From positions 186,001 through 250,000 of the forward strand of contig CAJJDO010000067.1 in the NCBI GenBank assembly GCA_905183005.1: a stretch of 64,000 nucleotides of DNA, in the 5' to 3' direction. Below the pieces are notes generated by a model. That model was not told the origin of the DNA. It did not search any database and was given only the letters and a program-made list of their open reading frames with translations. The stretch is from Paramecium pentaurelia. Taxonomy: Eukaryota > Ciliophora > Oligohymenophorea > Peniculida > Parameciidae. The translations under genes and the position numbers were made by a program. This document shows positions 34,862 through 47,392 of the stretch, piece after piece (the first letter of the stretch is position 1; every line of letters begins with the position of its first letter).

Positions 34862-36607
34862 ATGAGTCAAGCACCATAAGCTGCATAATAATAGGCACAA
34901 AAGTCAAATACATACAACAAATCAGAAAAAACAAAGGATATTCGATTGACCAATATCTAAGCAGCAAAAGGTATCGTAAATGAAGAGTAATGATTAGCTG
35001 TGGCAGATGCAATTAGAACAAGCTTGGGTCCTAGAGGTATGGATAAGATGATATAAGATGCCAAGGGTTAAGTCTTGATTACAAATGATGGTGCTACAAT
35101 CTTAAAACAAATGGATTTGGTTCATCCTACAGCTAAGATGGTATAAATTAATTATTAATCATTCAAAGTTAGTAGAGATTTCAAATGCCTAAGATGTTGA
35201 AGCAGGGGATGGCACAACTTCTGTTGTTGTTTTTGCAGGTGCTTTATTGAAATCATGTGAGGTGCTATTGGAGAAGGGAATCCATCCAACTACAATTTCG
35301 GAGGGATTTTAATTTGCATTGGAATATGCTTTGACAGCATTAGATGAATTGAAAAAACCAGTAGATTTAGCTGACAAATAATAATTAATTGAATGTGTCT
35401 AAACTGCACTTTCATCAAAAGTTGTATCATCAAATAGTGCTTAATTGGCTCCATTGGCAGTAGATGCTGTCTTAAGAATTGTTGATCCTGAAAAGCCAAA
35501 TAATGTTGATTTAAAAGATATCAAGATAGTGAAGAAATTAGGAGGAACCATAGATGACACAGAGTTAGTTGAAGGCATAGTCTTTTCAAATTAAAAGGCT
35601 AGTTAAGCAGCTGGAGGCCCATAATAGATTAAAAATGCCAAAGTTGCTCTTTTATAATTCTGTTTATCTGCTCCCAAAACAGATGTGGAAAATTCAATAG
35701 CTATAAAGGATTATACAGAGATGGATAAAATTTTAAAGGAAGAAAGAAAATATATTATTGATTTAGTCAAGAAGATTGTTGCTTCAGGTGCTAATGTTTT
35801 ATTAATCTAAAAAAGCATTTTAAGAGATGCTGTTAATGATTTATCATTGCACTTTTTAGCCAAGAAAGGTATTATGGTTGTTAAAGATATTGAAAGAGAA
35901 GATGTTGAATTTATATCAAAAGTATTATATTAAATATATATATTTAGACCTTATGTTTGGTTCCTGTTGCTCATATTGATTAATTGACACCAGAGAAACT
36001 AGGTACTGCTGGATTAGTAGAAACAGTTCATTTGAATGATGAAAGCAAAGTATTGAGAATTACTGAAGTCCCAGCTTAATCTAAAGCCTTGACTATTTTG
36101 GTTAGAGGATCAAATCAATTAGTCTTAGATGAGGCTGATAGAAGCATTCATGATGCATTATGTGTTGTTAGAAGCTTAGTGAAGAGCAAAGGATTGATTC
36201 CAGGAGGAGGAGCTCCAGAAATTCATTTATCATTAAGATTAACATAAATGGCTAACACTTTAACTGGAGCTAAGTCTATGTGTGTTAGAGCATTTGCTGA
36301 TGCTTTAGAAGTTATCCCTTATACTTTAGCTGAAAATGCAGGTAATTAGATTTAATATAATTATTAGGTTTGAATCCAATCAATGTCGTAACAGAATTAA
36401 GAAATAGACATCTTAAATCATAAAAGTTTGCAGGAATTGGAATGAAAAAAGTAAATCTAATTATTATTTTAGAATAATATTGTTGATGATATTACAACTG
36501 AATAAGTTGTCCAACCTATTTTAGTCACAAGAAGTGCTTTAAGTTTAGCTACAGAATGCGTTAGAATGATTTTGAAAATAGATGATTTGGTCATCTCAGC
36601 ACGTTGA
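34862..36607 (+). CDS. CCT4: T-complex protein 1 subunit delta (CCT4)
   Basis: Delta subunit of the cytosolic chaperonin TRiC/CCT, which folds actin and tubulin. Subunit-specific runs are present: AVADAIRTSLGPRGMDKMIQ, ITNDGATILKQMDLVHPTAK, EAGDGTTSVVVFAG (ATPase loop), GIHPTTISEGF, DIKIVKKLGGTIDDTELVEG, LLQFCLSAPKTDVENSI, ILVRGSNQLVLDEADRSIHD, IPGGGAPEIHLSLRL and the C-terminus MILKIDDLVISAR. Introns: 27 nt near 34972 (K|AVADA), and others near 35140, 35923, 36340 and 36450. The protein is full length at about 535 aa. An Ala/Gln-rich N-terminal tail precedes the core. Confidence 0.96.
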
Positions 36608-36641
36608 TCAATAATATATTAAGTATATAATAAATAAATAA

Positions 36642-37253
36642 ATGTTAACTAATTAGAGATCTAAACCTCAGTTCAAACCTGTTTTCAAATTTAAATACTT
36701 CTTAAAAACTATAGGTTTGCCTGAAGTTTTAAGAGATTAAAGTTGTAGATTCAAAAATTCTGTTGAAAATAATAAATTCCAATTATATCAACATATCAGT
36801 AGTTCTGTTAGAAAGAACAGTACAACTAATTAACAATCACTTTTACCTAGCGTTACAAATAGAAAATCTCTTGTGATTGAACCTATTTCATATTCGATCA
36901 ATACTCTTGATCATTTATTACCTGATAAAAGCATAAAAAATAAAAAAAAAGAATTACAAAAAAATTACAAGAAATTTAAGAATTTAAGTATTTTTATGAG
37001 TTCTAATGAATACATTAATTTAACAAATGATGAAGTATAGGTTGTATAGTCTATCAAAAACAGTCCATAAAAACAATAAAACTTCAATAAATCCTAACAT
37101 TAAAAAAAAACTAGAAAATAAAAGTTGATTGAATTTTTAAAAGGTTCACATCAAAATATGTAGTTTACAACTATAATATAAAAGAAGTCTTAAAAAGATC
37201 AAGCAATGCTTCCTTCTTTCACAATTACTAAATATCAAGAACTTCAATTTTGA
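36642..37253 (+). CDS. Orphan basic protein, unknown function
   Basis: Single-exon ORF of 203 aa, starting MLTNQRSKPQFKPVFKFKYF and ending TITKYQELQF. It is strongly basic, rich in Lys, Gln, Ser and Asn, with no domain I recognise, no signal peptide and no membrane helix. It sits 34 bp downstream of CCT4 on the same strand. Continuous reading for 200 codons supports a real gene. Confidence 0.6.
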
Positions 37254-37517
37254 ATATTTTATAAATGTTTTTTATTTTTTAAAACAAAAGATTGAAATAT
37301 AATTATAAAAATTAGATTTTATACACACACTAAAATAGATTCTAAAATATAATTGATGTTTACTCTAAAAAGTTATTTATATTATATTTAGCAATTATTA
37401 TTCAAATTATAAATTTGAATGTTAAAAATTAAGTAAATCTTTATAAAGAATGAGTAAATAAAAAAAATCTTCAATGATAAATATATTAAAATAAAAAAAT
37501 AAATCAGAATGCAATGA

Positions 37518-38916
37518 TCATTTATGTCTGAGAGTATTTAGAAAATTACCTAAGTTTGCCTTTTTTCCATATAATACATATTCATATTAAATAGATTTTT
37601 TCTTTGTAGCTAATTATTAATAACAATTTTTACACTAAAAATTTGCTGGACCATAAGCTTTTTTTAAATCTGCTTATTTTTTTGTTAAAGTTGGCAATTT
37701 CACAGAATCTAATAGATGTAAATTCTTATTTTTAAAAGAATTTTATAAAATTTTATTTGTTTAATTGAATAATGTCTTTTTATGTAGTATATGGGAAGTA
37801 TTTTATTCTTCTTCTGTAAGAGAATCATCACTTATTTAATGTAAATATTCTTACTTTTTTTTTAATAGTTTTATTGATTATAAACTTGTTTCTAATAATT
37901 TTTATTATTCTTGATCTCTAAATTCTTTAAAATAAGGATGTCTTAAAGCTTGTTTTGCATTTATACGTTCTTCTGGATCATAAACTAACATTTGTTTAAT
38001 TAAATCCACTAGATCTTTAGGAGCATGTGGTATCAAATTATCCAAACCAGTGCCAACTTTATAAGGGAAATTGATTTCCATATGAGTTGCATGCTTTCTA
38101 AACCTATCAAGAACTTTAGGATTGGGTGTTCCCAATATATTGTGTATTCGATGTACTTGGTCCAATTCATTACTTCCTGGAAACAATGGAAATAATGCTG
38201 TAATCTCAAATAAGACACAACCAGCACCCCAAATATCCATTTTACTATCATAATAACCATCAGTCATTAAGCATTCTGGTGATCTATACCATCTTGTTGA
38301 AATATATTCTGTATATGGATGTTTTGAGTAAATTCCTTTACACGAACCTAAATCAGCCAATTTAAGATGATCTCCTAGCAACAAGATATTTTCACTAAAA
38401 CCAATCAATTCAAATCTTACGGTTTAATATCTCTATGAAAAATATTATTCGAGTGCATAAAATCAATAGCTTTGAGCAATTGATATGTATAACTCCTAAT
38501 CTTCTCTTATTTTAATGGTATTTTTCTACCTAAATATATGTATTGTAATCTCTTACCTTTAATATGTTCATACAGATTTTGTTCCATCAATTCGAAAACC
38601 AATGCCAATCTTCCAGTAGGTTCATCACTAATTATTATGAAATGATATTTTACTATAATACTTCAATTAATTTAATAATGTGTTCATGATTTTATAACTT
38701 TCTTAATGCTTGAATTTCTTTGAGTTTGTTAACCAATATTAGAATTAAAATATAATACTTAGTCAATTGTTTGAAAAACTTGCTTCATGCATTTTATTGC
38801 AACCAATTAATTAGTTTTTATTGATTAAGCTTTAATAACCTCTGAAAAAGTGCCTTCTCCCTTCTTTGTTATCAATCTGTAATCTAACACTTTAAAATAA
38901 TAAATTTACTTTACAT
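37518..38916 (-). CDS. MOK/RCK-family protein kinase
   Basis: CMGC kinase related to MOK (RAGE-1), a family tied to cilium length and intraflagellar transport. Visible: glycine loop GEGTFSEV, VAIKCMKQ, the catalytic loop HRDIKPENILLL (split by a 26-nt intron after KP), DLG in place of DFG (LADLGSCKGIYSK), activation-loop TEY (PYTEYISTRWYRSPE), DIWGAGCVLFEI and PLFPGSNELDQVHRIHNILGT. About 130 residues follow the kinase domain: a Gln/Lys-rich tail with a Cys pair (QCKNCYQQL). The first intron (38890-38909, 20 nt) ends AAG and leaves a two-codon first exon, MQ. DLG occurs in some active kinases, so activity is likely. Confidence 0.88.
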
Positions 38917-39555
38917 CTGATTCACACTTATATAATAATATAAATTATGTTTTTATTATCTTTAAAATTGGAATAAAAATAAATTCATCAATTAAATATA
39001 TTCACTATCTTTAAATTCTAAATTCCCTCTTTTATATTATAATGTAATCTTAATACAATATTATTTAAATCTTAATTATAGTATAAAAATATATTCTTTA
39101 ATAAATTAATCATAGAAAAATCTATAGAAAATTAGTTTGTAAAACACAAAATATTGTATTTTAGTTTATCTAAATAAAACACATATTATTCAATTAATTG
39201 AATCTTTTTTAATATATTGAATTAATATTATATGAATTATATAGATAATAAAATAATTATAAATATATGAATATACCCTTTATATTGATATTTAATTCAA
39301 ATTAGATAGTTAGACTTATTATTAATTATATTAATAATGATTTATTTAGATAATTTGCTTATATAATATTACTTAATAATTGTAGAATTCTATTTGAGTA
39401 TGACATTCAATTAAATTTACTCTAACTGATGGTTTATAATAGCAATTGAATTTTAAATATTATTTTAAATTGCTAGATATTAAACATAAATGGTTGAAAG
39501 ATTAAATGATATAAAACATTTTTATTTTTTTTAAATTATATTAATTAAATAAAGT
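38917..39555. other. Divergent intergenic region between MOK and RRN3
   Basis: 639 bp of extreme AT content between two divergent starts. No ORF, repeat or RNA gene seen. Confidence 0.5.
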
Positions 39556-41705
39556 ATGTAAAAGAGACCTGAGGATGCAAAGAAAGAGGAGTAGTTATTC
39601 ATATACTTACAAAAATCATATGCAGATGCATAAAAAGTATTGTTTCTTATATATTTTAATAGGGAATAACAAATTCAATGAATAAAATCATTGAAGAAGT
39701 TTGCCGAAAGAATAAAGACATACCATAAATCTGTTTGTGGGTTGAATTATTTAATCGGCTGTTGCTATAATTGCAACGCAATGGCAATGATGCCAAAATG
39801 GTCATCGATATAGTATTGTATAAAATACCATGGTTCACTTCTGACAATCATTTCTAAGTCTTACCATAATTCAAAAAGATTTTGTTTACTATTCTGTCTA
39901 TGTCTCCTTCTTAACTAGTTACTATCTATCGTTTTTTGGTATAAAAGTTGAGTCTTCAAATGTACATGCATTATTTAACTATTCAGGCTAATCGATTCAG
40001 AATAGACCAGAGATGATATTCCATGTGAAGTGATGGGCCAGTCTTATCCTAGTAAAGCAGCATTGTAATAGCAGATTTTAATAATGACTGAAGCCTATCA
40101 ATTGACTGCTGAAAATTAGATTGTTAAACTGTCAGAATCTCACAAATAATTTATTAAAGAAATATTGATTCATCATCCAAAAGCTGATGAAAAATTGAAA
40201 GGCATGTTAGATATTGGATATGGATACTTCCCATCCAAAAACAAATCAAAATGTTTCTATATAATTAAAAAAGTAAAAGATTAATCACTATTTTTAGGAT
40301 AATTCATAAGAGGATATTTCATACATAAAAGGAATTGATGGATTGTATAATGATATCTATAGAGATAAATATTTTAAAAGTAGTAATAATATCCATTCTG
40401 ATGCTGCAATTCAAATTATTTGTGAAATAATTTAAATCTATAAATTAAGTAAAGAGAAATTATTAGAAACACTTTCTGATTTATTTCCACATAAGAATTA
40501 AAGTGAAATTCATTAAAGAGTTTATGCTACTAATTGTATGAAATTGAGTGATCGCATTCCAGAACTTAGATCTCGTATCTTTAAAATGGTTTATATTAAG
40601 ATTTTATAAATTGATTCTGAAATTAAATATGATCCATAATGCAATAATTTCATTATTAAAACTACTTTATAATAACATTTAAACAAAAAACATAGAGATG
40701 ACATGTGTAAGAAAGTGGATCATTTATTATTTATTTTATTTGATTATTTGGATTCCAAATTAGGAATTGCAAATAAAAGTATATTCCAAATAGAACTTAA
40801 TGAAGATTTGATATTTAAAATATTTAGAGAGTTGTAATCAGTATTCTAAGAGATTATGTTAAAAAATCAATATTACAGAATGGCTCACTATGTATTTTTA
40901 TACTTTTGTTCTTTGCCAAATTCCTTACAAAGAATCAATTAGTTATTTCTCTCATAGTTAGTCTAAAACATAAGATCTGTAATATATTAATATTATCAAA
41001 TAGAATACACTCTCAAAAACTGAAAAAATTAATTCACTTTATTATTTGTCATCCTTATTGGTTAGATGTAATTCTATAAAGAGTACAGTTTTCGTAAAAG
41101 CAATTGAATTATTATTGGAATATCTGAATGATAAATCATAATAAATAGAAGTTGAATTGGAACATCATTTAGTTTAAATGATGGTATTTTTAATATCAAC
41201 TAAATCACCTTAATTAGAAGTTCTTAAAAATCAAATTCATGAAGCAATTCTAAAGAAAAGTTCAACACTATAATACATTCATTATGATATTTTAGTAAAA
41301 TTCAATGAAGTTTTATTAAGATCAAAATCTGATGATTTAAGATAGAAACTTATAGAAATAACTGCAAATACCATATCCAAACATATTGGCAATAATTGTT
41401 AAGGAGAATTAATCACAAATTATCATAGTCCAAATACTCCTTAAAAATTGATTTACGATCATGAGAGTCTCTTTTCTAAAACATCAACTTAAAGAACAGT
41501 AGTACATAAGAATTAATTGGATTTTTATCAACCATTCAACAGCATGACATTAATTTATTCTGAACCATTTATTAAAGAATTCTATAGATATGATAAAGAA
41601 TTAATAAAAGATGAAGGTGGTTCATTAAATAATAGTCACGTTGAAGAAAAAAGAATTCCTCAATTTTTTGATGCAGAGAAACCTTAAAAGAAAGTTAAAT
41701 AATGA
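39556..41705 (+). CDS. RRN3: RNA polymerase I initiation factor RRN3/TIF-IA
   Basis: Bridges RNA polymerase I and the rDNA promoter. The HEAT-like helical layout fits RRN3: ICLWVELFNRLLLQLQRNG, DIVLYKIPWF, RVYATNCMKLSDRIPELRSR followed by IFKMVYIKILQIDSEI, KKVDHLLFILFDYLDSKLG, YRMAHYVFLYFCSLP and LLSSLLVRCNSIKSTVFVKA with ELLLEYLND. Introns include 39638-39663, 25 nt near 39960, 25 nt near 40274 and others near 40970. About 680 aa, similar to other RRN3 proteins. The assignment rests on several consecutive family-like segments rather than one diagnostic motif. Confidence 0.8.
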
Positions 41706-42215
41706 ATTCTTTTAATTTATTTAATATTATTTAATGTAATTTAAAAAAATAATATTTACATAAAGTCTCACCTTATTTTTCACTATTCTTTTAATACTTT
41801 AAAAAAAACTATTAACTACTTTAAATATTTATTATTTGAAATTGAATCAGTTTTTTTTAATTATTTAAATTTCAATTCTAGAAGAAAAAAAAATGATATA
41901 AAATGATCAGATGATTATTTTATTATTTATTATTTATTTCAAAAGTAAAGAAAAAGAATTAAAAGTTTCATCCATCCATAATTAGTCAGCAAAGATCTGG
42001 TAATCTAATTTCAAAATGAGAATCTGAGACTGATCATTTCATTCATCTTTTCTTATAGTATGCTTCCTATTTTTATCTCTAACCATTTATTTAAATATAG
42101 TTTTACCAAAAATAAGATCTCTTTATTTTATACACAATCATTATAAGATAAAATATATATGACTATAAACTTTTCATATATTTATATATTTTATTATGAC
42201 ATTAAAGAATGTCTT
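41706..42215. other. Convergent intergenic region between RRN3 and Lon
   Basis: 510 bp between two gene ends. AT-rich with homopolymer runs; no gene seen. Confidence 0.5.
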
Positions 42216-44702
42216 TCACAAATTAGATAAATTAATCATTTTGAAATTGGGACCATTCCCTTCCAAAGCAATTTGAAGCACTTAATCTATAGTTTTCACT
42301 AAATGGATTGACATTTTTTCTTTTATTTCAGCTTCAACATCTACCAAATTTGCCTTATTTCTATGTGGGATTATAACACTAACATTAATTTAATCTCTAC
42401 TTAAAGATTCCACTCTCAAACGCTCCAAGAATTTTTTCTTTTATACCTCCTACTGGTAACACTCTACCTGTCAAAGTGATTTCACCTGTCATTGCTATAT
42501 TATTTTTAACTTTCAATCCTGTAAGCAATGATACTATTGCAGTTGTTATAGCTACACCTGCTGATGGTCCATCTTTTGGAGTTGCACCAGCTGGAAAATG
42601 TATCTATTATTATAATAAAAATAATATACATGAATATCAAGGGCATCAAAATTAATATTTGTGCTTGATTTGCTTAATATTTTAATTTATGGCCAATATG
42701 CTTTAATCCATCCAATAGCTGTTCTTACACTTTCCTTCATTACATCTCCTAACATACCAGTAATTTCAAATTTTCCTTTTCCTTCCATTTTCACTGATTC
42801 AATCATTAACACTTTTCCTCCAGCCGGAGTCCATGCCAATCCTTTGCATACTCCTGGAATTGATATCAAAGGAGTAGTATGTTTATCTGAATGAATTGAT
42901 GGACCTAAGATTTCTATTAAACTTTCTTAATCTACAACAATTGTTTTAAAATTTTATTAATCTGTTATATATTTTAGAGCAATGTTTCTATAAATTTTGG
43001 CTATTATTCTTTCTAATTATCTAACACCTGCTTCACTAGTATGTTATTTTATTATTGTATGTATAATTTCTGAAGGTATAGTAACTTATTCATTTACTAA
43101 ACCATTTTTTTATAGTTATTTAGGTATCAGATAGTTATTAGCAATAGCTATTTTCTCTTTTACTGTATAACCAACAATTTCTATCAATTCTAAACGATCT
43201 CTTAATGCTGGTTGAATAGTTTCTAATTAATTAGCTGTTGCTATAAATAATACACTGCTTAAATCAAATTCAATATTCAAATAATTATCCATAAAATGAT
43301 TATTTTATTCAGGATCTAATACTTCTAATAAAGCAGAACTAGGATCTCCTCTATGATTAGATGTTAATTTATCAATCTCATCCAATAAAATAACTGGATT
43401 CTTACATTTCACTTTCTTAATAGCTTAAATAAAGGATCCTGGAAATGCCCCAACATAGGTACGTCTATGACCTCTGATTTAAGCTTCATCAGATACTCCA
43501 CCTAAGGCAATTCTATAAAAAGGACGATTTAAAGATTTAGCAATACTTTGACCAAGTGAAGTTTTACCAACTCCAGGAGGGCCAAAAAAACATATGATTG
43601 ATCCTTAACCATTAGAATCAGCTATTTTTCTTTCTTTTCTTAATTTCTTCACTGCCAAAAATTATAATATTCTCTCTTTAACTTTAGTTAATCCAAAATG
43701 ATCTGCATCAAGTGTTTCTTTACATTTTTCAATACTCAATGTTTCTTCAACTTATTAATTCCATGGTAATTAAAGTATTAAATCAATATAATTTCTTGTT
43801 ACATTTGAATCTACTCCCATAGATCCTTTTTCAATTTTCTACATTTCTTATTCTACAATCTCTCTTACATGATCTGGTAGATTGGCTTCTTTAATTTTTG
43901 CTTATAATTTTTCAATATCATTATTTTTTTATTTTTAATATGGGATTGGAAGATTATTAGGTAGATTAGTAGGTTTATTAATCTATTTAGACATTTATTG
44001 CATGAGATCTTTAGATACTTTTTATTCTAAAGCTTTTGTTTAAGCAAATTCTTCAACCTTAGTTTTTAAATATTGAATTAACAAATTGATCTTTGTTTAG
44101 TGGTCATCGATTTATAATAATTTTAGTTTCTAACTATATGGTAAATCAGCATTAGAGGCTATAATAAAGAACAATTTATTTATGTTCTTTTCTTCTTGTA
44201 TGATTTATAAAAATTGTGGACTTGGATTCATTTAGAACTATTCTAGATATTACTAAAAATATACAACATTCTTACTTTTGCTAGATCCTTTAAATTGTCT
44301 ATTATTTAACTACTCCATAATGTTTATTCATCAATAATTTCATCTCCTAAAACTTCTGCTGATACCATATAATATGGAGTAGATTTAATTATAGAATCTA
44401 TTTTGATTCTTGCAAATGAAAATGCTTAGTAAATTTTATTAGAAGCATACACTCTATATTATTTGATCAAATTATTACGTATAATCTTCACTTGTAAGTC
44501 TTACTAATGTACCATACTGACTAAATCTCTGAATTCTTTAAATCCCATCGATTTATTGGTCAACTACTGGTACAATAGCAACATAATTATTATTCACTTT
44601 GGCATCATAGAATTACAATTCTGTTAGTCTGAGTTTTAAGTTCTAATATGGATAGAGAACTGTTCCATGAATAGGAACTACGAAAACATTAATCTTTTTC
44701 AT
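42216..44702 (-). CDS. Lon protease (ATP-dependent Ser/Lys protease)
   Basis: AAA+ protease that degrades damaged proteins. Walker A is FFGPPGVGKTSLG, Walker B VILLDEIDKL, then ALLEVLDPEQNNHFMDNYL and sensor residues; the protease domain has the catalytic serine in TPKDGPSAGVAI and the lysine in LPVGGIKEKILGA. The N-terminal LON domain starts MKKINVFVVPIHGTVLYPYQ without an obvious mitochondrial presequence, and the C-terminus is LSNL, loosely like a PTS1 peroxisomal signal, so a peroxisomal (LONP2-like) form is possible. A frame break after ILGA is repaired by removing 42400-42421 as a 22-nt intron (GTTT...AAG), which gives the normal spacing to SVIIPHRN. The start is 15 bp from CFAP144. Confidence 0.92.
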
Positions 44703-44717
44703 TATTAATAAAATATA

Positions 44718-45306
44718 ATGGCTAAGCAAGAGAGTGGTAAAAATAACAAGAGAGATCGTAGTCCTGTTGCTGTAACCATATTATATAAAATATTAGGAAA
44801 TGAAAATATGGTAGGAAGCTGTAAGAAAAGAGAATTAACATCTCAAAGTGTATGAACATTTTACAATTAATCCTCACAAATGTATATGCAACAGTTATTC
44901 AATTAGTATACATAATCCAAGAAAAACCTAATAATAGTATAATGTTATAGAAGCATCTTGAAAAAACAGGTGCTGTATAAAAGCCAGCATTTGATGTTAA
45001 TTAAATAACAGATGATTCACCACCTTTAGAAAGTAATTCAATAGTTTTTATTGATTAGAGGATATTATTGATAAATTAAATACAATGAATAGAACTCCTC
45101 GTTAGAAATATTAATTTCCATAGACTTCCAACCAAGAATTAGGATGGCATTCAGTTGTAATATATATACTATTATCCTTTTAGAATTCTCATAGCCTATC
45201 TCCTTCAAAATTCACATACCCAAGAAAATTATGCAAAGAAACAAACTATGCAAATGATTACTTTACAATGAATAAAATCAGTCCATATTCCAATAAGTTT
45301 AAATGA
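44718..45306 (+). CDS. CFAP144 (FAM183A-like) axonemal protein
   Basis: Small protein of the ciliary doublet microtubules. Family features: MKIWQEAVRKENQHLKVYEH near the N-terminus, then NPHKLYIIQEKPN, and the C-terminal signature YQFPQTSNQELGWHS. Introns: 25 nt near 44776 (after SPVA), 25 nt near 44879 (inside HK|LYI), 26 nt near 45034, and one near 45156. About 160 aa in total, ending KISPYSNKFK before TGA at 45304-45306. Head-to-head with Lon at only 15 bp and tail-to-tail with HMBS at 37 bp, so there is almost no untranslated room. Confidence 0.78.
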
Positions 45307-45343
45307 GTCATATTTAGATAAGCTATATTTTATAAAAAAACAC

Positions 45344-46288
45344 TCATTTTTATTATTTTAAGCTTTCAATTAATTCAATTCCACCAAGAACCTTTATTTT
45401 ATCACATAATATCTATCCTACTTTCTCAAAATGATCTATTGCCTCATCCTCAATCACTTTAGTACTATCAACAGCCAATACTCTTCCCTTTATATATACA
45501 TATCCATCTTCTCTACACTCACTATATACTGCAATTGGTAATCAGCATCCTCCTTCTAATAAATTTAAGAACATTCTTTCAGCTACGCATCTCTTTTATG
45601 AATCTGTATCATTTAAAATTTATAATCTTTCTATTGTATCCTTATCATCCTTTCTGCATTAAATTCCTAAGGTTGCTTATGCCGGCGCATAAAGGAACTC
45701 TTTCTCTTCTAAATCAAAAGAAATTCTATCAGCCAAACCTAATCTTAAAATACCAGCTTTTGCTAGAATGATTGCATCATAGTATCCTTCATCTAGTTTT
45801 AAGATACGTGTATTTAGATTTCCTATAATATTTATTAAATTTAATTTAGGATATCTATTTTTAATTGTTGAAATTCTTCTAAGTGATAATGTACCAATCT
45901 TAAATGCATTTGGTAATTCACCCAAACCTTATAATTGTATTTGTTATTTAATAACACTACATCTCCTCTTTTATTCAAATTTTGTATATGCAACTAAATA
46001 CAATTAAGTATCTATTATAGTAGGTAGATCCTCTAAAGAATGAACTGCAACATCTGCCTTTTACTCAAGTCTATAATTTGATTAATATAAATTACAAATA
46101 TTATTCTACTTGTTTTGTAAAAACACCTACAGTGGGCATTTAATATAATGGATATTACAAATCACATCACAAATTTCATTTGATACTTTTATTATTTCAC
46201 ATTCTTATTTTAATTCACCTATTATATAATTAGTTTATGCCATTGCTAAGGCTGAAGATCGGGTGGCAATTTTTAATTATTTTTGCAT
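45344..46288 (-). CDS. Hydroxymethylbilane synthase (porphobilinogen deaminase)
   Basis: Joins four porphobilinogen units into hydroxymethylbilane in haem synthesis. N-terminus KIATRSSALAMAQTNYIIG (family: vGTRxSxLAxxQ), VFTKQVEQYLL, KADVAVHSLEDLP, FKIGTLSLRRISTIKN (family GTSSLRR), IIGNLNTRILKLDEG, DAIILAKAGILRLGL, APAQATLGIQC and the cofactor-binding cysteine in LEGGCQLPIAVYSE. Introns: 25 nt near 46092 and at least one more in the N-terminal quarter near 46140-46200, where I cannot fix the join. The usual HSLKD lysine is glutamate here. About 300 aa. EC 2.5.1.61. Confidence 0.92.
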
Positions 46289-46713
46289 ATACAAAATTAT
46301 TTAATATTTTCAAATTATATTAAGATATAAATTAAAATAATCATATAAATACTTTTTATTGTTTTTTTAATATTTTATCAAAAGTAAAAGTAAATGAATT
46401 ATGATTTGATTTAAAATCTATTTTCGAGATATGTATAAAATACTATTATACTAGAATATTCATAATAGGAGTTGAATCATATAAGTTCTGTTCTCTTAAC
46501 ATTCAGTTATAATGATTTTTTTTCTTGATGTATTAGACAAAAAGCCAATAATATGATTGAGAATAAAGAATAACTGGAAATGGAAATTAAGAATTGAACT
46601 ATAATAAATGAGTAATAAAATGGTTAATAAATGATAATATAAATATAAGGATTCTTAAAATAATTATATAATAGTGATAAGTTTGTGTATCCTTAATTTT
46701 ATTTTTAAAATAA
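46289..46713. other. Divergent intergenic region
   Basis: 425 bp between HMBS and the EF-hand gene, starts apart. No ORF or motif supported. Confidence 0.5.
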
Positions 46714-47392
46714 ATGAGTAGAAATCAATCCAGATAATAGTCAGCAGCTTAACCAACATAATAAGCATCTAAAAATCAACCTCCTGCTCCAGCACCTGCA
46801 CCTGCTAAAGGCAAAGCTCCTGCTCCAGTTTAATAACCTGTTCAACCACAAGCAAGTGGATTTGATGCATCCAAATATGTTAAGCCAGGACTTAGTAAGG
46901 AAGAAGTATTAAAAATAAAGGAATGCTTTGATATTTTTGATGATGACAAGAGCGGATCTATTTCGTATAATTTGTATCTTAATTTAGTCCAAATGAGATG
47001 AAAAATGCCATCATAGCATTAGGAATGGAATAATCAGCAGAAGAAATAGTGAACATGATTTAAGATCTTGATTAAGATGGATCTAGCGTAATTGATTTCG
47101 AAGAATTTCTTAATATATTTGGATTCTCAGGGTATTTAACTTATTTCTATAATAAAATAGCACAATAGAAGATGAATAAGTGCTTGAGAAGTTATATTAG
47201 GAATTCGATTCCTCTGGATAAGGTAAAGTAACTTACGAGGATTTCAAGAGAATAAATGATTTGGTATCAGAAAGATATACAGATCAAGAGTTAAGAGAAA
47301 TGGTTGAATATGCTGATAAAGATAAAGATGGATCATTAAGTTGGGATGAATTCAAAACTGTTGTTCAAAAAGAATACCCAAATCAAGCATGA
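46714..47392 (+). CDS. Centrin/calmodulin-like EF-hand protein
   Basis: An Ala/Pro/Gln-rich N-terminal tail (APAPAPAKGKAPAP) of about 55 residues is followed by a four-EF-hand module of centrin type: loops DDDKSGSISPNEM, DQDGSSVIDFEEF, DSSGQGKVTYEDF and DKDKDGSLSWDEF. Loops 1 and 4 look best for Ca binding; loop 3 lacks a normal first residue pattern. Spacing (EEVLKIKECFDIFDDD, RYTDQELREMVEYADKDKDG) resembles centrins, which build the contractile infraciliary lattice and basal bodies in Paramecium. Introns near 46964 (23 nt, splits SIS|PNE) and near 47132. End at 47390-47392. Confidence 0.88.

Noticed and set aside
42400..42421. Frameshift mutation in the Lon protease domain
   Set aside because: Removing a 22-nt GTTT...AAG segment as an intron restores frame and family spacing; one-base repair leaves seven extra residues. 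Kept as a finding about introns instead.
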